Positions 16,326-23,689 of a stretch of DNA of 64,000 nucleotides are shown piece by piece. The translations under genes and the position numbers were made by a program. Under the pieces are notes generated by a model that did no database searches, had not been told where the DNA came from, and worked only from the letters and a program-made list of their open reading frames with translations. The stretch's first letter is position 1. Every line of letters begins with the position of its first letter. The stretch comes from Cuneatibacter sp. NSJ-177 (GTDB lineage Bacteria; Bacillota; Clostridia; Lachnospirales; Lachnospiraceae): positions 1 to 64,000 of the forward strand of contig NZ_JALIFO010000002.1 of the NCBI RefSeq assembly GCF_022867805.1, read 5' to 3'.

Positions 16326-18041
16326 TCATCCTCCAAACAATTTCAAAAACTCTTTATACGCAGTCGGAAATACAGATTTGATAATCTCCACTTCCTCCGA
16401 ACTCCTCATGGTAGCACTGTAAAAATGCGCAAAAGCTTCCCTCTCCAGACGATTCGGTGAATTCCAGTACTCCGGTTCTCCATGCTTCCAACGACCGACA
16501 CATTGATTATTACTCATTGCACCAAATAAGTCTGATACAGCATGGTACTCATTCGCTTGTATTTTTTGGCTTATTTCTGCATATGCTGCCGCTATGTTTA
16601 TATTATATTGTTTTTGATAAGCTTTTACAAGTGCGTCAAAATCGGATCTCAGCATATCCCCGAAAGATGGCGATGCGCTGGATACTCGTCCTGCGGCTCT
16701 GTCTAAAGCATGGCCAATTTCATGGAATGCCGTCGTATATTTTCCTCTGGAATTTGTGAAGTCCGCCTTCAAATTCATCCAAATTCCTTCCGTGTTTGTT
16801 CGTCCTCTTCCCGTCGTACGAATATTTTTAAACCGTACGGCATCCATGTGGGCCAAAGTAAAACTACGAACCGGTTCTGGCGCAGAAGCAATGATTTCCT
16901 CGATATCTGTTCGGTATCGTTCCGGTAACTGGTCAATCGTTCGTGCCTCAGCATAAGCAAACATCTTGTCCACTTTATCGGATATAGACTCCCCGGATGG
17001 CTCCGCTTCAACGTATAGCTGCTTCCACGCCCTATATGTCATGTCCGGTACATAATAGGTGCCGCCGGTACTGTCTCGAACCGCGCGGGTTTCGCTTACG
17101 GTAAACTCGTCATCAAAATACGGACATGTCGTTCCACGGCATCGCGGATGGAAGGGCGGTGCCGTCAATCCAACAGCAAAGTCACACCGTGGGAACTGTT
17201 TCCCATCCATGTCCTGGCATATAGGGCAAGTATGTGAATCCAGCGTTTCCACCACCTCAAAAGCTTCTATATCAAGTTCTTGGAAGCATTGTTCCTGCGC
17301 CACGGAAGATATTGCTGCAGACTCAGTCATAATCAAATTGCCTGCCTGAGATCTGCTGACCTGCATACATCTTGCCAGGTTATCAATCGCACGCTGAGGC
17401 AGCTCGCCGCGGATGATATTCTGAGCCAGCTCAGTATGCAAACTTTGAACGAGCTTATCCTTATTCGCCCAGATCCGGTCCGAAAACGTCTTTCCATCTT
17501 GGGCCCAGGGACGTTTCAGAAGTGCATCGATTTTCCGGAAATCCAAGGCTGCCAGATTGGTGCCAACGCCGGTGCCACGTGCGATCTCATAAGCAGATCG
17601 GTAATAGTTCTCCGAAAAGCTCTTTTGTAGGAAATCAGTCATCCCGCCCTCAAACTCGGTAAACAAAAGCTCCGCATGTTGCTGCATCTGAAGCTTCATG
17701 GCTTTCAGATAGGATATGTGATATCTGGCTGAGGCGTTTTCTAGCTGCTTCATCCAACGCTGATTTAGCGCGTTTTTCTGACCGACCTTGACATATTCCT
17801 CCACGGACCACTTAAACTCTTCCAACTCTGAGATATTGAGAAATCGTTTAGCGCTGGCGTAGCTGATATCATTATTCTCGGCGAGGCGCCGGTACCAACG
17901 CTCTAGATCCATCTGAATGCTATTCTGAGCCCGCCGAAACTGTTCTTGGACATCGCAAAAATAGGCCTGACTTCTTTGGTATTGCTCATCCTCCAAAGCC
18001 TCAAAACGCGTTTTCCAGTAGTCCTTACTTCTCGTTGTCAT
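16326..18041 (-). CDS. MuF-like head morphogenesis protein fused to a zinc metallopeptidase domain
   Basis: 571 aa. Residues about 1-310 are a phage minor head protein: helical N-terminus, then the MuF signature with LDSHTCPICQDMDGKQF (265-283) and PPFHPRCRGTTCP (295-307). Residues about 350-571 are a separate domain with the zinc motif HEIGH (440-444) in TAFHEIGHALDRAAG, and a later LEREAFAHFYSA (532-543) whose Glu534 could be the third ligand. MuF proteins are packaged in the virion near the portal, and their C-termini often carry effector-like enzymes, so this one may be delivered into the cell with the DNA or act in head maturation. It overlaps the portal gene by 17 bp. Confidence 0.85.
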   Translation of the reverse strand: MTTRSKDYWKTRFEALEDEQYQRSQAYFCDVQEQFRRAQNSIQMDLERWYRRLAENNDISYASAKRFLNISELEEFKWSVEEYVKVGQKNALNQRWMKQLENASARYHISYLKAMKLQMQQHAELLFTEFEGGMTDFLQKSFSENYYRSAYEIARGTGVGTNLAALDFRKIDALLKRPWAQDGKTFSDRIWANKDKLVQSLHTELAQNIIRGELPQRAIDNLARCMQVSRSQAGNLIMTESAAISSVAQEQCFQELDIEAFEVVETLDSHTCPICQDMDGKQFPRCDFAVGLTAPPFHPRCRGTTCPYFDDEFTVSETRAVRDSTGGTYYVPDMTYRAWKQLYVEAEPSGESISDKVDKMFAYAEARTIDQLPERYRTDIEEIIASAPEPVRSFTLAHMDAVRFKNIRTTGRGRTNTEGIWMNLKADFTNSRGKYTTAFHEIGHALDRAAGRVSSASPSFGDMLRSDFDALVKAYQKQYNINIAAAYAEISQKIQANEYHAVSDLFGAMSNNQCVGRWKHGEPEYWNSPNRLEREAFAHFYSATMRSSEEVEIIKSVFPTAYKEFLKLFGG

Positions 18042-19446
18042 TCAGGTCACCATCTCCATCCTCGGCCCGGTCACCCCCATCATTTGCGTTGACGCGAGTG
18101 CCAAAGGCATCTTGGTATGCCTCCTCCGCCGCTTTCTTCTCCGCTGCAAGAAGGGCCTCCTCCTTTTCGGGGTCCTCCACCCAGGGGTGGCGGGCAATGA
18201 TTGTCGTATCGGAAATGATTCCTTTGCTTTGTTGAGCAATCTGGGACAGCTCTAGGTCGTTCCGAACCGAGGTTCGAGTCCAAGTCTGCACGATAGTATC
18301 ATCTTTGATCGGAAGCCCCAGCAGCCGGCAAACGCAGCGAATAAAGCGGCCAAACCCCAGCCGAAACTCTGTCTCCTGAAGCCCGGCCTTAAGTTCCAAA
18401 AGCGAGTAAAGGAAGTTAAGAGCCACTCCGGAGCTATTGCCGAAATTCTGGGGATCTGGGTCAATGCCCTGGCCTTGCTCGAAAATACACTGTCTGGTCG
18501 CCTTCAGGAGTTTTTCACGGGCCTCAACCGGAATCTCGATAGTGAGGGTAGATACACCTGACTTATCGTCCCCGCCCTCACTATCAATCTGGATCGCTTT
18601 GTATTCCTTTAGATCTGTCAGAAATTCTCGGAGATTAGCACCTCCGTAATTTGTCAGGACAAATATAACTTCCTGGATGTCCTCCAAATCATTCAAAAAG
18701 CCGCTGAACACTTTGCAATAAGTGTCAATCAGCGGCTTGATACTGATCAGATCATTGGTGTTGATATTATTGTTAAAAAACGGAAAAAATGGAACCTCAC
18801 CAACGCCGTGCTCATACCTACCTGTCGGCTCGCACAACACTGGATCTATAAACACCTGATACGGAATCAGCTGCTCTAACTCATCCCCCGCCTTTAGCCG
18901 GTAGACATCGCACTCCGTGTCGTTCCAGTATTCGTAGATCGTATAAACATCCCCGGTAACGTCATCTACATCCTGATATCGCCTCAAACACCCGAGTAAT
19001 TCATTTTCCAGGTTTTTGGACCACACTGGGATAATCTGCTCCGCTGGCACATTCGCATATTTCCATCCGTCCTCGCTTCTCCAAATATGCAGCCACCCTA
19101 CTGCGCTGTTGGACGCATCAATACAGAGGTCTTTGCACACTTTGGGATATTTGTCCCCCAAAAAAGAGCTCAGCTTCTTATTTGCGCCCTTGTTCCCAAG
19201 ATCAAACAAAGGTGGAGAGGTAAACATGTAAGAAGCCTTCTGGTTTACTAGAAGGCCGTGAAAATTAAAGGGGATCCGATTGTCCGCGCTCCTCATCGGG
19301 TTCTCTTCTCTGTCTTTTGGAGGCTCCTCAATCAAAATATCCGTCCTGTTCATATAATAATTCCAAGCCTTTTGCGACTGTCCCACAAAAGCGGAGTGCC
19401 CTGCCTGGTATTTCCGGATCAGGCCCTTAATCACTTGAATATCCAC
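18025..19446 (-). CDS. Phage portal protein (SPP1 gp6-like)
   Basis: 473 aa. Conserved portal segments include AWNYYMNRTDILIEEPPKDR near the N-terminus, WLHIWRSEDGWKYANVPAEQ, EVPFFPFFNNNINTNDLISI, and GVALNFLYSLLELKAGLQET in the helical stem. The C-terminal 60 residues are acidic and helical (KKAAEEAYQDAFGTRVNAND). It forms the dodecameric ring at the DNA entry vertex. It lies directly after TerL, as in SPP1-like packaging clusters. Confidence 0.92.
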   Translation of the reverse strand: MDIQVIKGLIRKYQAGHSAFVGQSQKAWNYYMNRTDILIEEPPKDREENPMRSADNRIPFNFHGLLVNQKASYMFTSPPLFDLGNKGANKKLSSFLGDKYPKVCKDLCIDASNSAVGWLHIWRSEDGWKYANVPAEQIIPVWSKNLENELLGCLRRYQDVDDVTGDVYTIYEYWNDTECDVYRLKAGDELEQLIPYQVFIDPVLCEPTGRYEHGVGEVPFFPFFNNNINTNDLISIKPLIDTYCKVFSGFLNDLEDIQEVIFVLTNYGGANLREFLTDLKEYKAIQIDSEGGDDKSGVSTLTIEIPVEAREKLLKATRQCIFEQGQGIDPDPQNFGNSSGVALNFLYSLLELKAGLQETEFRLGFGRFIRCVCRLLGLPIKDDTIVQTWTRTSVRNDLELSQIAQQSKGIISDTTIIARHPWVEDPEKEEALLAAEKKAAEEAYQDAFGTRVNANDGGDRAEDGDGDLNDNEK

Positions 19447-19458
19447 ATTTTCACCTCT

Positions 19459-20721
19459 CTACTTCATAACTTTCATGCCTTTTCCACGGCTTAATACTCG
19501 GAGAAGGCTCGACGCACTGTCCGGGCTGTCGTCGTGCTCTGTAAATTCGTTGTAATCCAAGATTTCATTGATATACTCTGGATCTGTCTCCTCAAGCCAG
19601 ATCATGTCTTTCCAGTTCTTCCGCAGATATGTGGATATCTTCATAAACTTGTTCATGCTTTCGTGATATCCATGTACTGGGAGACCTAGCTTTTTGATCT
19701 CTTTCCGCAGATAACCCTTGTCTGCGTTGTCCTCACACTCGATTGTCCCAAGGCGAAAACGTTCGTGGTATGCCGCGATCTCCGTCAGGCAGTCATCGAC
19801 GTGGCGTTTCCAGCGTCTTCCAAAGCCAATGATTCGGCCATCCGGCAGCTTGTGCAGCGCTGTAAGGGCAGTCCCATCCTCGCCGCCATAGGCAGCGTCA
19901 ATGTGAGCAATCCCATTATATATCTGTGTCTCATCAGACGTAAATTTAGGATCCCGAAACATAGCATCCGCATCAGCAATATGTTTGAGCTCATAGTTGG
20001 CTGCAAAAAGGGAGTCGCTCATAGACTGCCGTAACTCTTCTAGCTTATCCCGGGTGATTAATCCCGTGGAATAGCAGTCAAACCGGCTCACATTCGGCAT
20101 GATGGAAATTGCATCCTCCTTATGCCACGGTGTTCCTGTATTGATAAACCGACCGCCTCGGTTTCGGATGTTTTGGAGCTCCATATACTGGATTTTGGTA
20201 CGCTCCCTTTCAGCTCGGCTGATCCGGTCCTTCAGGTTAACAATATCATCCGTCACGACGATGTCAGCATGTTTGCCAGTTATACTGGTACCGATTCCAA
20301 GTCCTAGCACCTGGGAGGCACCACGGGCGGATGTACAGAGGTTTGTGCTGAATTCACTATCCGTCTGCTTGACAAATTCCAGTCTGACCCCGTAAAGATC
20401 CTTTACAAGCTGCTGTATGCAGCCAGACTGCATGATCTTTTCAGTTTGCTTGATCACCTCTGCCACGTCCACATCCGTCTTACGGAAGAACATAATGTTC
20501 TGGTTCGGCCGGATGATCGGATGGATTGCCAGAAACAAGGAGAGATCTGTGGTCTTATAGGAGCCGCGGTGGGCCAACAGCGTCTGATCCTTTTCAGTGT
20601 ATAAAAAAGACCGCAGCCACTCGTTATGCAGCTCGGTCAAATCGGTGAAGCCGACCCAATGGCCTATCCTATACGGTTCGCTATATAGGAGGTCAAGTGC
20701 CTGCTTTTTTCTGCTGTTCAA
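19459..20721 (-). CDS. terL: Terminase large subunit
   Basis: 420 aa from TTG 20721, chosen because GGAGGAG stands 4 bases upstream; longer frames read back into TerS. The ATPase domain carries a divergent Walker A (LLAHRGSYKTTDLS) and Walker B DIVVTDDIVN. The C-terminal RNase H-like nuclease domain starts at HIDAAYGGEDGTALTAL and continues to IECEDNADKGYLRKEIKKLG. The enzyme cuts concatemeric DNA and drives it into the head. The start overlaps the 3' end of terS. Confidence 0.9.
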   Translation of the reverse strand: MNSRKKQALDLLYSEPYRIGHWVGFTDLTELHNEWLRSFLYTEKDQTLLAHRGSYKTTDLSLFLAIHPIIRPNQNIMFFRKTDVDVAEVIKQTEKIMQSGCIQQLVKDLYGVRLEFVKQTDSEFSTNLCTSARGASQVLGLGIGTSITGKHADIVVTDDIVNLKDRISRAERERTKIQYMELQNIRNRGGRFINTGTPWHKEDAISIMPNVSRFDCYSTGLITRDKLEELRQSMSDSLFAANYELKHIADADAMFRDPKFTSDETQIYNGIAHIDAAYGGEDGTALTALHKLPDGRIIGFGRRWKRHVDDCLTEIAAYHERFRLGTIECEDNADKGYLRKEIKKLGLPVHGYHESMNKFMKISTYLRKNWKDMIWLEETDPEYINEILDYNEFTEHDDSPDSASSLLRVLSRGKGMKVMK

Positions 20722-21262
20722 AATACTCCTCCATTGCCTTAATGGACTCATCAAGTACCGGCATAGCCAAATCCAGCTTGTCATTCCACATACCCAGGTG
20801 GCGTCCCAGCATTTCCAATGCTTTTTCTTTATCATTCAGCTTAATCTCGATACCGTTTGCCCCCTCTTTTATTCCGGCAATAGCGCTGACCTGGGCATCC
20901 GAAAGAAATTCGGTGGACTTAATTATAACTTGGCTAGTAATACCGTTGTTTTGGATTTCTGCATAGTCCGTCGCCCGGGCGAAGGCAATAGCCGCTAGCT
21001 CTTGTACAACTCTATCTTGTGTTACCTCAGTGCGCTGCTGCCGCTCCTCCATACGTTGCTGAATATATGCTGCAACCTTAACATTCCTTAACAGCCTGGC
21101 AGCCGCGGCCGCGGCAGTTTCCTCTTTCTTTACAGAGGGGTATGCGGTAAGATATGCCCTTGTTGCGTTCAGATCAACCAAGTAATCGTCTGCAAATATT
21201 TTTTGTTTTCTGGTCAATTCAGGCTCACCACCTTTTAAAATCTTGACACTTTGCCGGGCCAT
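20693..21262 (-). CDS. terS: Terminase small subunit
   Basis: 189 aa from ATG 21262. LTRKQKIFADDYLVDLNATR followed by AYLTAYPSVKKEETAAAAAA is the helix-turn-helix of Terminase_2 family small subunits. The rest is helical oligomerisation region. The ATG has no visible Shine-Dalgarno; a TTG at 21217 behind GGTGGTGA gives a protein beginning at LTRKQK and may be the true start. TerS recognises the packaging site and recruits TerL. It begins the late head operon, divergent from the small RHH cassette. Confidence 0.88.
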   Translation of the reverse strand: MARQSVKILKGGEPELTRKQKIFADDYLVDLNATRAYLTAYPSVKKEETAAAAAARLLRNVKVAAYIQQRMEERQQRTEVTQDRVVQELAAIAFARATDYAEIQNNGITSQVIIKSTEFLSDAQVSAIAGIKEGANGIEIKLNDKEKALEMLGRHLGMWNDKLDLAMPVLDESIKAMEEYFEQQKKAGT

Positions 21263-21308
21263 AACATGTATCAAAAGTATAATATTTCTAAATATCCTAT
21301 TTTTGCGC

Positions 21309-21337
21309 TTGACATATACGTACGTATATGTTATAAT
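21309..21337 (+). promoter_or_regulatory. Strong promoter containing an 18-bp palindromic operator
   Basis: TTGACA (21309-21314) and TATAAT (21332-21337) are 17 bp apart and both match the consensus. The perfect palindrome CATATACGTACGTATATG (21313-21330) fills the spacer and overlaps the -35 box. A repressor bound here would block RNA polymerase. The ribbon-helix-helix protein encoded at 21654 is the obvious candidate. Confidence 0.8.
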
Positions 21338-21362
21338 TAAACCATAGAAAGGAGGTGACAAG

Positions 21363-21485
21363 ATGGAAGAAACGATACAAAAGATGAAGGAACTAATCAA
21401 ACTGTTAGAACAGCTCGAAAAGCTCCTCATCAAGCTCATATCAGTTATTGGTTGGCTCCTCATACTGATTAAGCTACTCTCTTAG
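21363..21485 (+). CDS. Small hydrophobic peptide of the RHH cassette
   Basis: 40 aa from ATG 21363 with AAAGGAGGTGA upstream. The first half is an amphipathic Leu/Lys/Glu heptad pattern (IQKMKELIKLLEQLEKLLIK). The second half is strongly hydrophobic (LISVIGWLLILIKLLS), probably membrane-inserted. It has its own strong promoter with a palindrome, on the strand opposite to all neighbouring phage genes. I do not recognise a family; size and build resemble small membrane toxins or holin-like peptides, but function is unknown. Confidence 0.65.
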   Translation: MEETIQKMKELIKLLEQLEKLLIKLISVIGWLLILIKLLS

Positions 21486-21548
21486 AGGTTGGGGCTTCGG
21501 CCCCTTCCTCTAAGGAAATTATACCATATTCGATCTTCCATCGCAAGT

Positions 21549-21653
21549 ATGAGAAAAGAAACCGGAAAACTCTTAATTCACACTGCAATCTGTATCGGCT
21601 TAATTGCCTTTCTCCTTGCTTTAGTATCATTATTATTCAAAGGAGGCATTTAA
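21549..21653 (+). CDS. Second small membrane peptide of the RHH cassette
   Basis: 34 aa: short basic N-terminus (MRKETGK), one transmembrane helix (LIHTAICIGLIAFLLALVSL) and a short tail. The stop TAA lies directly against the ATG of the RHH gene, so the two are coupled. The ribosome binding site before it is weak. Function unknown. Confidence 0.5.
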   Translation: MRKETGKLLIHTAICIGLIAFLLALVSLLFKGGI

Positions 21654-21827
21654 ATGGACGAGAAAAAATATTCAGCCCAGCAAAAACACCTGCGTTCCAA
21701 GTATGTCCGTTTCCCTCTCGATCTGAAACCGGATATGTTGGAGGCATTCCGCCAGAAATGTGACGAGATTGGAACGACTCCTACTGCGGAAATAAAGAAG
21801 TTCATAGCCAAATTTATTCAAGATTAG
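21654..21827 (+). CDS. Ribbon-helix-helix DNA-binding protein
   Basis: 57 aa from ATG 21654 with AAAGGAGG 7 bases upstream. KYVRFPLDLKPDMLEAFRQK has the alternating strand and first helix of an Arc/CopG-type fold, and GTTPTAEIKKFIAKFIQD the second helix. Such dimers bind short palindromes, and the promoter of this cassette contains an 18-bp one. It is probably the autorepressor of the unit, or an antitoxin if one of the peptides is a toxin. Confidence 0.75.
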   Translation: MDEKKYSAQQKHLRSKYVRFPLDLKPDMLEAFRQKCDEIGTTPTAEIKKFIAKFIQD

Positions 21828-21852
21828 GCGGCTTCGGCCGTCTTTTCTTTTT
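21827..21852 (+). terminator. Terminator of the RHH cassette
   Basis: GGCGGC, loop TTCG, GCCGTC with one G-T pair, followed by TTTTCTTTTT. It starts at the last base of the RHH stop codon and closes the plus-strand unit. Confidence 0.75.
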
Positions 21853-21903
21853 CCTGCCGCCGGTGAAGGGGGAAAAGGCCGGCGGCTTAAGGAGGAGATG
21901 AAC

Positions 21904-21938
21904 GAAAAAGCAGGCTTCCATCCTTGGTTGCCTGCTTT
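21904..21938 (-). terminator. Terminator of the early operon
   Basis: On the minus strand AAAGCAGGC and GCCTGCTTT pair across a 14-base loop and run into TTTTTCGTT. It lies 25 bp beyond the stop of the last early gene (21963) and faces the plus-strand terminator, so it insulates the RHH cassette and late genes from early transcription. Confidence 0.7.
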
Positions 21939-21962
21939 CATGATATTAGTATAGCATACCAT

Positions 21963-22367
21963 TCATGGGCATCGTGGGCAACTTTTGAAAAATGAATAAA
22001 ACTTTCTGCTTGCCGTCCTCCTGTCCATCCCGACTTCTTCCCCAATTTCCTCCCACTTCATATTATTTACGCATCTAAGCCGCAAAATCAGCCTCGTTTC
22101 TGAATTTTCTACACACTCAAGAAATTCCTCGAAGCGCTTTCTTTCATATTGCAATTTTCTAAGTGCATAGTTTAGTATGTCTTGAATCTGCTGTTTTTTT
22201 GCCAGATATTCATCTGTGACATCAATATGTTCTCCCCCCTTTGGCATATCGCTCATTATGATAGGTTTATAATATGTTCTGGCTTCCTCCATTCTTGCAA
22301 GTTCCATCTGTAAAGCTTTTATCTCTAGGTTGATATAATAAATCTGATTTGCCTCTTCTATTGTCAC
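21963..22367 (-). CDS. Phage late transcription regulator candidate (sigma-70 region 4-like)
   Basis: 134 aa from GTG 22367 behind GGGAGG; the GTGA overlaps the previous stop. A long charged helical region (LEIKALQMELARMEEARTYY) is followed by a C-terminal helix-turn-helix: RLILRLRCVNNMKWEEIGEE then VGMDRRTASRKFYSFF. This resembles DUF1492/ArpU/RinA-type proteins that turn on late genes in Gram-positive phages. As the last early gene before the terminase operon, it is well placed for that job. Confidence 0.7.
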   Translation of the reverse strand: MTIEEANQIYYINLEIKALQMELARMEEARTYYKPIIMSDMPKGGEHIDVTDEYLAKKQQIQDILNYALRKLQYERKRFEEFLECVENSETRLILRLRCVNNMKWEEIGEEVGMDRRTASRKFYSFFKSCPRCP

Positions 22368-22771
22368 CTGTTGCCTCCCAGAACTAGTTCTATGTATGTA
22401 CGTGATACCCACAGACCACAAGGCCGCTCCATTACTACCAAATATTGATATTTTCCTACCACCCGGCAGTACTCTTTCCGCCTCACCACGCTTTCGTCTC
22501 CCATCGATGCGGCTTCCACTGTTATGCAGATTTTTTGGCCTACCTGGATCCAGCCCCGCTGTTCCTCAATCTCCCAGGGCATGATCCCGCCTTGTATTTC
22601 GCTCCTCGGCCCATCCCTGTGTACTCTGACCGCCTCTTCTGCCGGCATTCCCATCCTTAACCGTTTCTGGACCAAATGGGTACGGTGCTGCAAACCATAC
22701 GCCTTTGAGATTGCATATGCAGAGGCCAAGCCGCCCCGAAAGGGGAATAGTTCTTTTGCTTTACATCCCAT
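22364..22771 (-). CDS. Hypothetical early phage protein
   Basis: 135 aa. The N-terminal part (LASAYAISKAYGLQHRTHLV, then QKRLRMGMPAEEAVRVHRDG) reads like a helix-turn-helix seen in small phage DNA-binding proteins. The C-terminal part is beta-rich (RRKEYCRVVGKYQYLVVMER). I do not recognise the family. It is coupled by overlap to the late-regulator gene. Confidence 0.65.
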   Translation of the reverse strand: MGCKAKELFPFRGGLASAYAISKAYGLQHRTHLVQKRLRMGMPAEEAVRVHRDGPRSEIQGGIMPWEIEEQRGWIQVGQKICITVEAASMGDESVVRRKEYCRVVGKYQYLVVMERPCGLWVSRTYIELVLGGNR

Positions 22772-22792
22772 ATATTCTTGCTCCTCTATAGC

Positions 22793-23242
22793 TCAGTTTA
22801 AATAAACTGCCTCTGCCTTTCTCACGGGCTGGCTGCAATATTCTACCGTAACATTCCGTTGATAAGAAAACACACTGCCACAGCAAGGGCAAACACACTC
22901 GTCTTCATCATCGTCAGCTTCCCAGCTGTCGCCATCTTCATACCCACAATATGGACAAGTAATCTGTCCAGTGTAGTCTTTGTCTTCTGGCTCTTCGCCA
23001 TCTATAAAAACTTTCTGCGACTTTAATTTTTCAACGTATGCCGTATGATTCATACCACCTTTTCCGTGCAGAGAAGTAATGCTGTATGCAGTATCGCCTA
23101 TAATTAGCGTATCTCCAATGTCGACTTCTCTATCAGTCTCTATGATAGGCTTAATTCCGTCGTCTTCTGGAGTTGACCCGTTTGGGATATAATCCCATAA
23201 CCGTTTACGTCCCAAATCCGCATAATCAAAAATTTTCATCAA
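22793..23242 (-). CDS. Phage protein with two CxxC zinc-binding pairs
   Basis: 149 aa. The first half is beta-rich with GDTLIIGDTAYSITSLHGKG. The second half carries CPYCGYEDGDSW and CVCPCCGSVFSYQ separated by an acidic stretch, giving a zinc-ribbon-like pair of knuckles. Function unknown; nucleic-acid binding is plausible in this operon. Confidence 0.6.
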   Translation of the reverse strand: MMKIFDYADLGRKRLWDYIPNGSTPEDDGIKPIIETDREVDIGDTLIIGDTAYSITSLHGKGGMNHTAYVEKLKSQKVFIDGEEPEDKDYTGQITCPYCGYEDGDSWEADDDEDECVCPCCGSVFSYQRNVTVEYCSQPVRKAEAVYLN

Positions 23243-23258
23243 GTTCCTCCATCAAAAC

Positions 23259-23390
23259 TTAATTTACCTTCTCAAATCGCCGGCGGAGGAATTCCTCCCA
23301 CTTGGCTTCCTGTTTCTCCTCGCGCTGCCTGGGGCAATTACTCTGGTCCCAGTCACAGCGGTCCTCGTCATCGCAGTCTGTGCATTTCAT
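23259..23390 (-). CDS. Small Cys-rich early protein
   Basis: 43 aa: MKCTDCDDEDRCDWDQSNCP followed by a Glu/Lys/Arg helix. Four Cys in C-x2-C-x5-C-x6-C spacing suggest a metal site. The ATG at 23390 overlaps the stop of the upstream gene by 4 bp (ATGA). Similar tiny acidic Cys proteins are common in clostridial phage replication operons; function unknown. Confidence 0.6.
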   Translation of the reverse strand: MKCTDCDDEDRCDWDQSNCPRQREEKQEAKWEEFLRRRFEKVN

Positions 23391-23689
23391 CGTTCCATCT
23401 CCTCTTTCAAAATTTTGATTACTTTTCTTCTCTTCGTGGGATTGGCAATGGCAGCCTTTTCGGCTCTGAGTTTCGTGATCAGCCGGCTGATTTCCTGTAT
23501 GCGGTCCTCGTCGCGATTAGCCTGATCCTCCTCTGCGGCCAGATCTTCCCGTAGGGCCGCCATCAGCGCCTCGTCACCGCCCCGCCGGATCAATTTCATC
23601 AGCCTGCGGCAATCGGCTGGACCACTGCGGCGGATGAACTCCGGCAGATTGATATCCATGCGTCCGTTTGGGGTTTTTATGTGCAGCAT
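23387..23689 (-). CDS. Hypothetical coiled-coil phage protein
   Basis: 100 aa, Arg/Glu/Leu-rich. DEDRIQEISRLITKLRAEKA forms a heptad pattern and the C-terminus is basic. ATG 23689 has GGAGGT upstream. The gene overlaps the 3' end of the helicase gene by more than 100 bp in another frame, an unusually long overlap. Both frames look protein-like, but the helicase may really need only its upstream part. Function unknown. Confidence 0.6.
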   Translation of the reverse strand: MLHIKTPNGRMDINLPEFIRRSGPADCRRLMKLIRRGGDEALMAALREDLAAEEDQANRDEDRIQEISRLITKLRAEKAAIANPTKRRKVIKILKEEMER

